Assembly (NCBI RefSeq): GCF_042656585.1
Contig: NZ_JBHSPG010000009.1
Source: Thalassorhabdus alkalitolerans
GTDB taxonomy: Bacteria; Bacillota; Bacilli; Bacillales; Marinococcaceae
Reading direction: 5' to 3' (one strand)
DNA length: 64,000 bases
Translations under genes and position numbers: made by a program
Shown here: piece after piece, positions 52,116 through 61,386 of the stretch
Position numbering within the stretch: position 1 is the first letter of the stretch
How the letters are laid out: each line of letters starts with the position of its first letter
Notes under the pieces: model-generated
The model's input: only the letters and a program-made list of their open reading frames with translations
Told to the model about the DNA's origin: nothing
Databases searched by the model: none

Positions 52116-52147
52116 GCCCCTGCTACTCAGCGGGGACTTCTTTTTTC
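52116..52147. terminator. Weak terminator between MraY-like gene and yqzF
   Basis: GCCCC-T-GCT against AGC-GGGG with one bulge, then a T-rich run. It overlaps the 3' ends of both convergent genes. Confidence 0.55.
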
Positions 52148-52380
52148 TGTTTCTTTTGAAAACGGGGCCCTACTTTATTATTCTTTCTGTCTCTATGAAG
52201 GACAAATCCGGCGATAAAGGCAATTCCCATTACAAAGATAATAAGGCCAACAAGAAACTGCACCCATAAAAAAGGAAATGGGGGGTGTAGAATATTAAAA
52301 AATAAGTCTCTCATTAATTTTATCCCAAGGCCGGCAATCACACCGGGGATGACAAGCATCATCAAAGCAACTGTGCGCAT
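52123..52380 (-). CDS. yqzF: YqzF, DUF2627 membrane protein
   Basis: Protein of 85 aa with two membrane helices (VALMMLVIPGVIAGLGIKLM and FLVGLIIFVMGIAFIAGFVL) and a basic tail, matching DUF2627. Start ATG 52380 after an AGAGGTG site. In B. subtilis yqzF also lies just before bkdR, divergently. Function unknown. Confidence 0.88.
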   Translation of the reverse strand: MRTVALMMLVIPGVIAGLGIKLMRDLFFNILHPPFPFLWVQFLVGLIIFVMGIAFIAGFVLHRDRKNNKVGPRFQKKQKKEVPAE

Positions 52381-52571
52381 GTTCTGCACCTCTCTTTTGA
52401 ACAAGCTGATGTGAATAAAAGTGATACTATGGAACGATATATTTACTAACAGATATGGTTTTCTTCCAAGTTACATTGTACTTTATTTTTTGTAAGATTT
52501 CCAAAGGTTCTGGTTGAATGTCACGAGTTTTTCATAGATAGTGTAAGGAGAGAGTAACGGGAGGGGAAAAA

Positions 52572-54647
52572 ATGAAAAAAGCTGTCATTGTTGGTGGAGG
52601 CAAGGGCGGAGTTTCATTGTTAAGAATGCTCGTGGAAAACGAGAGAATGAAGGTTGCCGGACTGGCTGATATAAATAAAGAAGCTCCCGGTATGAAGCTT
52701 GCCTTGGAGCATGGCATACAGACAGCAGCTGATTGGAAAACGCTGCTCTCCACTGAACCTGATATCATTATAGAGGTTACAGGGAAAAAAGAGGTTTATC
52801 ATGAAATACAGACATTTGCCAAGGCAGAAACAGCAGTTGTTCCTGGACAGGCAGCCGGTATTCTTTATGAGCTGCTCGTGGATAAAGAGCAGCTGATTGA
52901 GGAAGTGAAAGCCCATGACCAGTTTCAAAGTATGATATTAAATGCCACACATGATGGAATGATTGCAATTGATGATGAAGAAAAAATTATCTTATTTAAC
53001 CGGTCTGCAGAAGAGATGACGGATCTAAAAGAACAAATGGTGTTAGGCCGGTACATAAAAGATGTGATTCCAGGAAGTGAGCTGCCAAGGGTTCTTCATA
53101 AAGGAGAAGCGGAAGAAAACCAGCCGCTGACTTTTGCTAACGGACGTTCAATACTCAGTACCAGAATTCCATTATGGCTCGAAAATATTCGTGTAGGTGC
53201 GTTTGCTGTTTTCAGAGATGTTACTGAGATTGAGCGGATGGCTGAGGAAGTCACAAACTTAAAAAGCATTCAAAAAATGCTGGAAGCGATTATTCAATCT
53301 TCCGAGGAAGCAATCTCTGTAGTGGATGAAAACGGCAGGGGAATGATGATTAATCCAGCCTACACAAAAATTACGGGATTAAGGCAGGAAAATGTGATTG
53401 GAGAGCCTGCTACAGCAGACATTTCTGAAGGAGAGAGCATGCATTTGAAAGTCCTAAGAACACGAAAAGCCGTTCGAGGGGTGAGGCTGAAAGTTGGCCC
53501 TAATAAAAGAGATGTGATCGTAAATGTGGCGCCTGTTATTGTGGATGGAAAGCTTAAAGGAAGCGTAGGGGTTATCCACGATATGTCTGAAATTAAAACG
53601 TTAACCGAGGAGTTAAAAAGAGCAAGGCAGATCATACGCACCCTTGAAGCAAAATATACATTTGACGATATTGCCGGACATTCTAAAGAGTTTCTTTTGG
53701 CCATTCAACAAGCGAAAGTAAGTGCGGCTGCTCCGATGTCTGTTCTTCTGCGAGGTGAATCAGGCACAGGAAAGGAGTTGTTTGCTCACGCCATTCACAA
53801 TGAAAGCAACAGAAAGTTCAATAAATTCATTCGCGTTAATTGCGCTGCATTATCTGAATCTCTCTTAGAAAGTGAATTATTTGGCTATGAAGAGGGCGCT
53901 TTTTCTGGAGCGAAACGAGGAGGGAAAAAGGGGCTTTTTGAAGAAGCTGACAAAGGAAGCATATTTCTGGATGAAATTGGAGAAATGACATTATCTACAC
54001 AGGCGAAGCTTCTTCGTGTGCTTCAGGAGGGAGAGATCGTAAGAGTAGGCGGCACAAGAGCTGTTCAGGTTGATGTAAGAGTGATTGCTGCCACAAATGT
54101 CAATCTTGAAAAAGCGATTCACAAAAAAGTGTTTCGAGAAGATCTTTATTACCGGATTAATAAACTCCCTATCTTTATTCCTCCGTTAAGGGAAAGAAGA
54201 GAAGATATAGCAGTTCTTAGCAACAGAATGATTGAAAAAATAAACCAGGATTTTGGAAGAACAGTAGAAGGCATTACAGAAGAGGCCATAGCAATGCTTA
54301 AAGCTTATTCCTGGCCAGGAAATGTAAGAGAGCTTGAAAATGTTTTGGGAAGAGCGGTAATTACAATGCCCCTTTCCCAAACACTTATTGACAGTAAGGA
54401 TCTTCCACCTTTGGAGGTTGCCAAAACCGCTCCTAACAGCCAGTTACCTTCTTTTGCAACTGATCTGCATCAACAGACTATAACGTTGCAAGAGCAGGTA
54501 GAGAACTTTGAAAAACGGGTGTTGTTGAACGCATTGAAGGAGCACGAAGGAAACAAAACAAAAACAGCCAAACAACTGGGGGTTTCCATTCGGAATTTGT
54601 ACTACAAGTTAAAAAAACATGGTATTGAAGAAAGTAGCATGCAATAA
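52572..54647 (+). CDS. bkdR: BkdR, sigma-54-dependent activator of the bkd operon
   Basis: Enhancer-binding protein of 691 aa. The N-terminal Rossmann-like region (VGGGKGGVSLLRML) is followed by two PAS domains (about residues 115-225 and 235-345), a sigma-54 AAA+ domain with Walker A GESGTGKE and the GAFSGA loop that contacts sigma-54, and a C-terminal Fis-type helix-turn-helix (KTAKQLGVSIRNLYYKLKK). Activates the downstream operon from the -24/-12 promoter at 54724, probably in response to branched-chain amino acids. Confidence 0.95.
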   Translation: MKKAVIVGGGKGGVSLLRMLVENERMKVAGLADINKEAPGMKLALEHGIQTAADWKTLLSTEPDIIIEVTGKKEVYHEIQTFAKAETAVVPGQAAGILYELLVDKEQLIEEVKAHDQFQSMILNATHDGMIAIDDEEKIILFNRSAEEMTDLKEQMVLGRYIKDVIPGSELPRVLHKGEAEENQPLTFANGRSILSTRIPLWLENIRVGAFAVFRDVTEIERMAEEVTNLKSIQKMLEAIIQSSEEAISVVDENGRGMMINPAYTKITGLRQENVIGEPATADISEGESMHLKVLRTRKAVRGVRLKVGPNKRDVIVNVAPVIVDGKLKGSVGVIHDMSEIKTLTEELKRARQIIRTLEAKYTFDDIAGHSKEFLLAIQQAKVSAAAPMSVLLRGESGTGKELFAHAIHNESNRKFNKFIRVNCAALSESLLESELFGYEEGAFSGAKRGGKKGLFEEADKGSIFLDEIGEMTLSTQAKLLRVLQEGEIVRVGGTRAVQVDVRVIAATNVNLEKAIHKKVFREDLYYRINKLPIFIPPLRERREDIAVLSNRMIEKINQDFGRTVEGITEEAIAMLKAYSWPGNVRELENVLGRAVITMPLSQTLIDSKDLPPLEVAKTAPNSQLPSFATDLHQQTITLQEQVENFEKRVLLNALKEHEGNKTKTAKQLGVSIRNLYYKLKKHGIEESSMQ

Positions 54648-54652
54648 ATTGC

Positions 54653-54678
54653 ACACCGTGAAAAATATTTCACGGTGT
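54653..54678. promoter_or_regulatory. Palindrome, probable BkdR upstream activating site
   Basis: ACACCGTGAAA (54653-54663) is the exact reverse complement of TTTCACGGTGT (54668-54678). No T-run follows, so it is less likely a terminator. A matching half-site TTTCACAGTGTG lies at 54704-54715. The palindrome is about 50-70 bp upstream of the -24/-12 promoter, suitable for an enhancer site. Confidence 0.65.
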
Positions 54679-54723
54679 TTCGTTATGAAAGAAGAGAAAA
54701 ACCTTTCACAGTGTGGTTTGAAA

Positions 54724-54740
54724 TTGGCATGATATTTGCA
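54724..54740 (+). promoter_or_regulatory. Sigma-54 (-24/-12) promoter of the bkd operon
   Basis: TTGGCAT-N5-TTGCA with GG at 54726-54727 and GC at 54738-54739, exactly 10 bp between them. Fits the SigL consensus and sits between bkdR and ptb, as in B. subtilis. Confidence 0.93.
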
Positions 54741-54778
54741 TTAAAGTATAAGTAGTCCGTCACGAAGGAGTCATTGTA

Positions 54779-55693
54779 ATGAACTTACAAGAAATAATGG
54801 AAAATGCATCTGCTTATAAGAAGAAAACCATAGCGATTGCGGCGGCAGATGACGAACGAGTAATTGATATGGTCAAGGAAGCAATAAACAATCAGCTCGG
54901 TGAATTCAGGTTATACGGGAATGAGGAAGTCATTCGTTCATTCCTTACATCTAAAGGGTTAAGTGAAATGAGCTCTATCAAAGTCATTCCGGCAAGGGAT
55001 GTGAAAGAATCTGCAAGATTGTCTGTCATGTCTGTCCGTGAGGGCAAAGCAGATTTATTAATGAAGGGTATGATTCCCACCAGTGTATTGATGAAAGCGG
55101 TATTAAACAGGGAGTACGGTTTGCGGAAAGGGAAGGTTTTATCTCATGTAGCAGCCTTTGAGGTGCCAGGTTTTAAGCGCTTGTTTTTTGTCTCTGATTC
55201 AGCCATGAATATAGCCCCTGATTTACAACAGAAGGTGGAAATCACAAATAACTCTGTTGAAGTGGCAAGATCGATGGGGGTAATAAATCCAAAAGTAGCC
55301 CCTATTTCAGCGGTGGAAGTAGTTAACCCTGATATGTCTGCTACCATTGATGCGGCTGCTCTCAGCCAAATGAATAAAAGGGGGCAGATTAATCATTGTG
55401 TAATAGATGGGCCACTAGCACTGGATAATGCAATATCTGTTGATGCTGCTAACTATAAAGGGGTAGGAGGAGAAGTGGCTGGCAGAGCTGACATTCTTCT
55501 AGTTCCAACTGTGGAGACAGGAAACATTTTATATAAATCACTCGTCTACTTTGCAGGAGCGAAAGTAGGAGGAATTATAGCCGGGGCCAAGGCTCCAATC
55601 ATTTTAACATCAAGAGCTGACACTGCAGCGAGTAAGCTCTACTCTATTGCGATCGCTTGTCATGTCAGCGAATATCAGAGCACCTTAGCTTAA
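54779..55693 (+). CDS. ptb: Phosphate butyryl/branched-acyl transferase
   Basis: Converts (iso)butyryl- or isovaleryl-CoA to the acyl phosphate, which Buk uses to make ATP. PTA/PTB fold, 304 aa, with KADLLMKGMIPTSVLMKAVL, SDSAMNIAPDL and ADILLVPTVETGN. GAAGGAG site before ATG 54779. First gene of the sigma-54-dependent operon. Confidence 0.95.
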   Translation: MNLQEIMENASAYKKKTIAIAAADDERVIDMVKEAINNQLGEFRLYGNEEVIRSFLTSKGLSEMSSIKVIPARDVKESARLSVMSVREGKADLLMKGMIPTSVLMKAVLNREYGLRKGKVLSHVAAFEVPGFKRLFFVSDSAMNIAPDLQQKVEITNNSVEVARSMGVINPKVAPISAVEVVNPDMSATIDAAALSQMNKRGQINHCVIDGPLALDNAISVDAANYKGVGGEVAGRADILLVPTVETGNILYKSLVYFAGAKVGGIIAGAKAPIILTSRADTAASKLYSIAIACHVSEYQSTLA

Positions 55694-55705
55694 GGAGGTA
55701 AGGTT

Positions 55706-56803
55706 ATGGAATTATTCAAATATATGGAAAGATACGATTACGAGCAAGTGGTGGTCTGTCAGGATGCTGAATCAGGCCTAAAAGCTATCATTGCTATTCA
55801 TGATACAACTCTTGGCCCTGCATTAGGGGGGACAAGAATGTGGAAGTATGAGTCTGAGGAAGCGGCCTTTGAAGATGCTCTCCGCCTGGCTAAAGGCATG
55901 ACTTACAAAAATGCTGCAGCCGGCTTGAACCTTGGGGGAGGCAAAACAGTAATTATCGGTGACCCACGTAAGGACAAAAATGAAGAAATGTTCCGGGCGT
56001 TTGGAAGGTATATTCAGGGCTTGAACGGACGCTACATTACAGCTGAAGATGTAGGTACAACGGTTGAAGATATGGATATTATTTATGAAGAAACCGACTT
56101 TGTCACAGGAATCTCACCTGCTTTTGGATCGAGTGGCAATCCTTCGCCTGTCACAGCTTACGGGGTCTATGTAGGGATGAAAGCGGCAGCAAAAGAAGCC
56201 TTTGGATCAGATGAGCTTGCCGGGAAAAAAGTGGCGGTGCAAGGAGTCGGGAACGTTTCTTATAATCTTTGCAAGCACCTGTATGAAGAGGGAGCTACTT
56301 TGATTGTAACCGATATCAATAAAGATGCAGTCTACAGAGCTGTAAGCGATTTCAATGCAAAAGCAGTGGATCCAAGGGACATTTATAAAACAGAATGTGA
56401 TATTTTCAGCCCGTGTGCTCTTGGAGCTGGGTTAAATGACGAAACCATTCCTTCTATTAAAGCAAAAGTGATAGCCGGCGCTGCAAACAATCAATTAAAA
56501 GAAAACAAGCACGGTGATATGCTCCATGAAAGAGAAATCGTCTACGCACCCGATTATGTAATCAACGCTGGCGGAGTGATTAACGTGGCTGATGAGCTGA
56601 ACGGCTATAACAGTGAGCGTGCTTTAAAGAAGGTGGAAGGGGTTTACCAAAACATAGAGAAAGTAATCAGCATTTCTAAAAGAGATAATATCCCGACTTA
56701 TGCAGCTGCTGACCGCATGGCGGAGGAACGGATCAGAAAAATGAAAAATTCAAGAAAGCAGTTTTTGCGTAATGAACATCATATTTTAAGCCGTAGAAGA
56801 TAG
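55706..56803 (+). CDS. bcd: Leucine (branched-chain amino acid) dehydrogenase
   Basis: Oxidative deamination of Leu/Val/Ile to the keto acids used by the Bkd complex. The Glu/Leu/Phe dehydrogenase signature with catalytic lysine is in KGMTYKNAAAGLNLGGGKT; the NAD motif is VQGVGNVSYNL. 365 aa. AAGGAGG site 6 nt before ATG 55706. Confidence 0.97.
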   Translation: MELFKYMERYDYEQVVVCQDAESGLKAIIAIHDTTLGPALGGTRMWKYESEEAAFEDALRLAKGMTYKNAAAGLNLGGGKTVIIGDPRKDKNEEMFRAFGRYIQGLNGRYITAEDVGTTVEDMDIIYEETDFVTGISPAFGSSGNPSPVTAYGVYVGMKAAAKEAFGSDELAGKKVAVQGVGNVSYNLCKHLYEEGATLIVTDINKDAVYRAVSDFNAKAVDPRDIYKTECDIFSPCALGAGLNDETIPSIKAKVIAGAANNQLKENKHGDMLHEREIVYAPDYVINAGGVINVADELNGYNSERALKKVEGVYQNIEKVISISKRDNIPTYAAADRMAEERIRKMKNSRKQFLRNEHHILSRRR

Positions 56804-56838
56804 TTTATCTTCCGCGGCAGGAATAGGAGGCAGAGCCC

Positions 56839-57933
56839 TTGAAGCAAATATCAAGCCACCGGATTCTTGTGTTAAACCCAGGATCAACCTCTACAAAGGT
56901 TGGCGTATTTGAAAATAAAGCATCCTTATTTTCAAAGGTCGTCCGTCATCGTCAAGAAGACATTAAGGCGTATTCAAACATAGTTGACCAATATCAATTT
57001 AGAAAACAGGCAATACTGGAGTCACTGGATGTGGAAGGGATCAGCTTGTCAAAAATTGACGCTGTTGTCGGCAGAGGGGGACTTCTTCGCCCGATTGAAA
57101 GCGGTACTTATGAAATATCGGGAGCGATGATTAAGGATTTGAGAGAAGGGAAATATGGAGAGCATGCTTCAAACTTAGGTGCATTGATAGCCTTTGAGAT
57201 CTCAACGCAGTTAAATATTCCTTCTTATATCGTTGACCCTGTGGTAGTGGATGAATTAATGCCTGAAGCCAGACTGACCGGTTTAAAAGAAATAAAAAGA
57301 AAAAGTATTTTTCATGCACTGAATCAAAAGTCTGCCGCAAGGAAGGCTGCAGATGAAATTGGAAAACCTTATGAAGAAGCCAATTTGATTGTTGTACACT
57401 TAGGAGGCGGAATTACTGTCGGTGCCCATAAAGATGGGAAAGTTGCAGATGTAAACAATGGCTTAAATGGAGACGGTCCCTTTTCTCCTGAAAGGTCGGG
57501 TACGCTTCCTGTTGCTGATGTCATTAGCATGTGTTTTTCCGGGCGTTACACCATATCAGAGATGATGAAAAAGGCCGCTGGACAAGGAGGGCTGGTAAGC
57601 TATTTTGGCACCAATAATGCTGAGGAAGTTGAAGCTCAAATAGTACAAGGCAATCATGAAGCTGAGGAAGTAATGAGGGCTATGGCTTACCAGATCGGAA
57701 AAGAAATTGGAGCCCGAAGTGTTTGTTTAAGTGGAAAAGTAGATGCTATTATTTTGACCGGAGGCCTGGCTCATAGTGAATGGCTGACTGGAGAAATTAT
57801 TAAGATGGTAAGCTGGATCTCAGATGTGATCGTGTATCCGGGCGAAGATGAGCTTCGTTCCCTTGCCGAAGGGGCTCTTCGTGTCTTAAAGAAGGAAGAA
57901 GAACCGAAGATTTACGGTTATAAGGAGGGATAG
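56839..57933 (+). CDS. buk: Butyrate kinase
   Basis: ASKHA-fold acyl kinase producing ATP from branched acyl phosphates. N-terminal LVLNPGSTSTKVG, central HLGGGITVGAHKDGKVAD and VDAIILTGGLAHSE are diagnostic. 364 aa. The start is TTG 56839 after an AGGAGG site. 2 nt from lpdV. Confidence 0.96.
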   Translation: MKQISSHRILVLNPGSTSTKVGVFENKASLFSKVVRHRQEDIKAYSNIVDQYQFRKQAILESLDVEGISLSKIDAVVGRGGLLRPIESGTYEISGAMIKDLREGKYGEHASNLGALIAFEISTQLNIPSYIVDPVVVDELMPEARLTGLKEIKRKSIFHALNQKSAARKAADEIGKPYEEANLIVVHLGGGITVGAHKDGKVADVNNGLNGDGPFSPERSGTLPVADVISMCFSGRYTISEMMKKAAGQGGLVSYFGTNNAEEVEAQIVQGNHEAEEVMRAMAYQIGKEIGARSVCLSGKVDAIILTGGLAHSEWLTGEIIKMVSWISDVIVYPGEDELRSLAEGALRVLKKEEEPKIYGYKEG

Positions 57934-57935
57934 AA

Positions 57936-59357
57936 ATGGCAGAAGAATATGATTTAGTGATCCTTGGCGGGGGAACAGGCGGGTACGTGGCAGCTATCCG
58001 TGCAGCGCAATTAGGATTGAAAGTGGCCGTAGTTGAAAAGGAGAAGCTTGGAGGCACGTGTTTACATAAAGGCTGTATACCAAGCAAAGCTTTTTTGCGC
58101 AGTGCAGAAGTGTATCATACAGCAAAAACGAGCGAAGATTTCGGGGTGAATACAGAAGGGGTATCTCTTGATTTCAATAAGGTGCAGTCACGTAAGGATA
58201 ATATAGTAAACCAGTTGTACAAAGGTGTTCAGTACTTGTTGAACAAAGGGGATATTCATGTCTATAAAGGACATGGGCGAATACTGGGTCCTTCTATTTT
58301 TTCCCCAAGTCCGGGTACGATCTCTGTAGAAATGGACAGCGGAGAAGAAAATGAAATGCTTATACCAAAAAACGTTATTATTGCTACAGGGTCCAGGCCC
58401 AATACTCTTCCTGGGATGGATCCAGATGGGAAACAAATTCTCACCTCTGACGAAGCGTTGGAATTAGAAAACCTGCCTTCTTCCATTATTATCATTGGAG
58501 GAGGCGTCATTGGGATTGAATGGGCTTCAATGCTCTCTGACTTTGGAGTGGAAGTAACAGTGTTGGAATACAGCAGGCGAATTCTTCCTGGTGAGGATGA
58601 AGAGGTATCCAAAGAAATAGCCAGTCAGCTGAAAAAAAGGGGCGTCAAGATCGTTACAAATGCTAAAGTGCTCCCTGAGAAAACAAAAAGGGAAACAGAC
58701 GTAACAATATACGCTCTGGAAGGTGAGAAAGAGCAGGCTTACCAGGCCAAATCTGTTCTCCTCTCTGTAGGGCGCAAAGCAAATACGGAAGACATTGGAC
58801 TTCAAAATACGGATATTGTGGTGGAAAAAGGTTTTGTCCAAACAAATAAGTGGCAGCAGACGAAAGAGTCTCACATTTATGCGATCGGTGATGTTATCGG
58901 AGGAATGCAGCTTGCTCATGTTGCTTCTCACGAAGGAATCATAGCCGTTGAGCATATGACAGAAAACCACCCTCACCCATTAGATTTTTCTCTTGTTGCC
59001 CGCTGCACCTACAGTCGTCCCGAAGTGGCCAGTATCGGCTTGACAGAAGAGCAGGCCAGAGAAGAAGGCTATGATACCAAAATAGGTACATTCCCATTTA
59101 AGGCAATAGGAAAAGCCTTAGTGAATGGAGACGCATCAGGGTTCGTTAAATTTATTGCTGACAAAGAAACTGATGATCTACTAGGTGTTCATATGGTCGG
59201 GTCGCATGTAACAGACCTTATCTCAGAGGCAGCCGTTGCCAAGCTCCTGGATGCAGCAAGCTTTGAAGTGGCTGAGGCGATTCACCCGCATCCAACATTA
59301 TCTGAGATCATTGGTGAAGCTGCTCTGGCAGTGGATGGAAAAGCGATACATTCATAA
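57936..59357 (+). CDS. lpdV: Dihydrolipoyl dehydrogenase of the Bkd complex
   Basis: E3 subunit re-oxidising the dihydrolipoyl group of E2. FAD motif (LGGGTGGYVAAIRAAQLG), redox cysteines in GGTCLHKGCIPSK, NAD motif (IIGGGVIGIEWASML), and catalytic His in EAIHPHPTLSE. 473 aa. GGAGGGA site before ATG 57936. Confidence 0.96.
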   Translation: MAEEYDLVILGGGTGGYVAAIRAAQLGLKVAVVEKEKLGGTCLHKGCIPSKAFLRSAEVYHTAKTSEDFGVNTEGVSLDFNKVQSRKDNIVNQLYKGVQYLLNKGDIHVYKGHGRILGPSIFSPSPGTISVEMDSGEENEMLIPKNVIIATGSRPNTLPGMDPDGKQILTSDEALELENLPSSIIIIGGGVIGIEWASMLSDFGVEVTVLEYSRRILPGEDEEVSKEIASQLKKRGVKIVTNAKVLPEKTKRETDVTIYALEGEKEQAYQAKSVLLSVGRKANTEDIGLQNTDIVVEKGFVQTNKWQQTKESHIYAIGDVIGGMQLAHVASHEGIIAVEHMTENHPHPLDFSLVARCTYSRPEVASIGLTEEQAREEGYDTKIGTFPFKAIGKALVNGDASGFVKFIADKETDDLLGVHMVGSHVTDLISEAAVAKLLDAASFEVAEAIHPHPTLSEIIGEAALAVDGKAIHS

Positions 59358-59375
59358 TAACTAGGGGGGATATGT

Positions 59376-60371
59376 ATGGCCGTACTACGACATGAAGAAT
59401 TAGGGCTCTCAAAAGAGCAGGTAATTGAAATGTATGAACAAATGCTTATGGCCCGTAAGATCGATGAGCGAATGTGGCTCTTAAATCGTGCTGGAAAAAT
59501 ACCTTTTGTGATCTCTTGTCAAGGACAGGAGGCCGCTCAAGTCGGAGCAGCCATGGCGTTAGATCGTGAAAAGGATTATGCGCTCCCGTATTACCGTGAT
59601 ATGGGAGTGGTCCTTGCCTTTGGGATGACGGCAAAGGATTTAATGATGTCAGGATTTGCTAAAGCAGAGGATCCAAATTCAGGCGGACGACAAATGCCAG
59701 GGCATTTTGGACAGAAGAAAAATCGGATTGTAACTGGTTCATCCCCTGTAACAACCCAGGTGCCGCATGCCGTTGGGATTGCTTTGGCAGCCAAAATGGA
59801 AAAGAAAGATTTCGTTACCTTCACGACCTTTGGAGAAGGCTCTTCCAACCAGGGCGATTTTCATGAAGGAGCAAACTTTGCCGGTGTTCATAAGCTTCCT
59901 GTCATTTTAATGTGCGAAAATAACAAATATGCTATTTCCGTTCCTATAGAAAAACAGCTAGCGTGTGAAAAGGTTTCCGATCGGGCGATAGGGTACGGGA
60001 TGCCTGGCTTTACGGTAGATGGAAATGATCCCCTTGCTGTTTATGAAGCAGTGAAAAATGCAGCGGATCGTGCAAGGAAGGGTGAGGGGCCTACCTTGAT
60101 AGAAACAGTGTCCTACAGACTCACCCCTCATTCAAGTGATGATGATGACCGTTCTTACAGATCAAGAGAGGAGGTAGAGGAAGCAAAAAAGCGGGACTCT
60201 ATCTTTACTTTCAGCACTTATTTAAAAGAAAATAACGTAATGACAGAGGAAGAAGAAAATGTGCTCCTTGAAAAAATCAAACGCATAGTAGATGAAGCTA
60301 CTGATGCTGCTGAAGAAGCGGCTTATGCTGATCCGGATGATCTTTTTAAACATGTATATAAAGAACAATAG
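59376..60371 (+). CDS. bkdAA: Branched-chain 2-oxoacid dehydrogenase E1 alpha
   Basis: ThDP-binding alpha subunit that decarboxylates branched-chain keto acids. The ThDP motif region is FGEGSSNQGDFHEGANFAGVH; the phosphorylation-loop-like RLTPHSSDDDDRSYRS is present. 331 aa. AGGGGGGAT site before ATG 59376. Confidence 0.96.
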   Translation: MAVLRHEELGLSKEQVIEMYEQMLMARKIDERMWLLNRAGKIPFVISCQGQEAAQVGAAMALDREKDYALPYYRDMGVVLAFGMTAKDLMMSGFAKAEDPNSGGRQMPGHFGQKKNRIVTGSSPVTTQVPHAVGIALAAKMEKKDFVTFTTFGEGSSNQGDFHEGANFAGVHKLPVILMCENNKYAISVPIEKQLACEKVSDRAIGYGMPGFTVDGNDPLAVYEAVKNAADRARKGEGPTLIETVSYRLTPHSSDDDDRSYRSREEVEEAKKRDSIFTFSTYLKENNVMTEEEENVLLEKIKRIVDEATDAAEEAAYADPDDLFKHVYKEQ

Positions 60372-60387
60372 AAAGGGGTGAAGAACA

Positions 60388-61371
60388 TTGACAATGATGT
60401 CCTATATACAAGCAGTAACACGTGCGCTGAGAGAAGAAATGCAGCGGGATGAAAAAGTGTTTATTTTAGGAGAAGATGTGGGGGCAAGAGGTGGAGTATT
60501 CCGAGCTACCGAAGGACTCTATGAGGAGTTCGGTGAAGAGAGGGTTCTTGACACGCCTCTTGCAGAATCAGCTATTGCCGGTGTGGGGATTGGAGCAGCG
60601 ATGTATGGCATGAGGCCTGTTGCCGAAATGCAGTTTGCTGACTTTATTATGCCGGCAGTCAATCAAATTGTTTCTGAAGCCGCAAAAATCCGCTACCGCT
60701 CAAATAACGATTGGAGCTGCCCGATAACGATTCGTGCGCCTTACGGCGGAGGTGTTCACGGTGCATTGTATCATTCTCAGTCCGTAGAAGCTCTATTTGC
60801 AAACGTACCTGGCTTGAAAATTGTAATGCCATCAACTCCTTATGATGTAAAAGGGCTATTAAAAGCGGCGATCCGTGATGAAGACCCAGTCTTGTTTTTT
60901 GAACATAAACGAGCATACCGCCTCATTAAAGGTGAGGTTCCCGAAGAAGACTACACCCTTCCAATTGGGAAAGCAGATATAAAAAGAGAAGGGGAAGATG
61001 TGACCGTCATTACCTATGGCCTTTGTGTTCATTTTGCTCTGCAAGCCGCTGAAAAGCTTGCCGGAGAAGGGATTTCTGCTCATATACTTGATTTGAGGAC
61101 GGTGTATCCCCTTGATAAAGAAGCAATAATTGAAGCAGCCAGCAAAACAGGTAAGGTTCTCTTAATAACTGAGGCCAACAAAGAAGGAAGCATCATGAGT
61201 GAAGTGTCTGCAATCATCAGCGAGAATTGTTTATTTGACCTTGATGCTCCTGTTCAAAGATTGGCAGGTCCAGATGTTCCAGCCATGCCTTACGCCCCTA
61301 CAATGGAAAAGCACTTTATGGTTAACCCGGAAAAAGTAGAGGCTGCGATAAAAGATTTAGCAGAATTTTAA
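60388..61371 (+). CDS. bkdAB: Branched-chain 2-oxoacid dehydrogenase E1 beta
   Basis: Beta subunit of E1, 327 aa, near-identical in layout to B. subtilis BkdAB (GEDVGARGGVFRATEGLYEEF, AEMQFADFIMPAVNQI, RAPYGGGVHGALYHSQS). TTG 60388 is the start, after AAGGGGTGA; ATG 60394 is an alternative. Confidence 0.96.
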   Translation: MTMMSYIQAVTRALREEMQRDEKVFILGEDVGARGGVFRATEGLYEEFGEERVLDTPLAESAIAGVGIGAAMYGMRPVAEMQFADFIMPAVNQIVSEAAKIRYRSNNDWSCPITIRAPYGGGVHGALYHSQSVEALFANVPGLKIVMPSTPYDVKGLLKAAIRDEDPVLFFEHKRAYRLIKGEVPEEDYTLPIGKADIKREGEDVTVITYGLCVHFALQAAEKLAGEGISAHILDLRTVYPLDKEAIIEAASKTGKVLLITEANKEGSIMSEVSAIISENCLFDLDAPVQRLAGPDVPAMPYAPTMEKHFMVNPEKVEAAIKDLAEF

Positions 61372-61386
61372 AGGAGGTGTTTGTTC

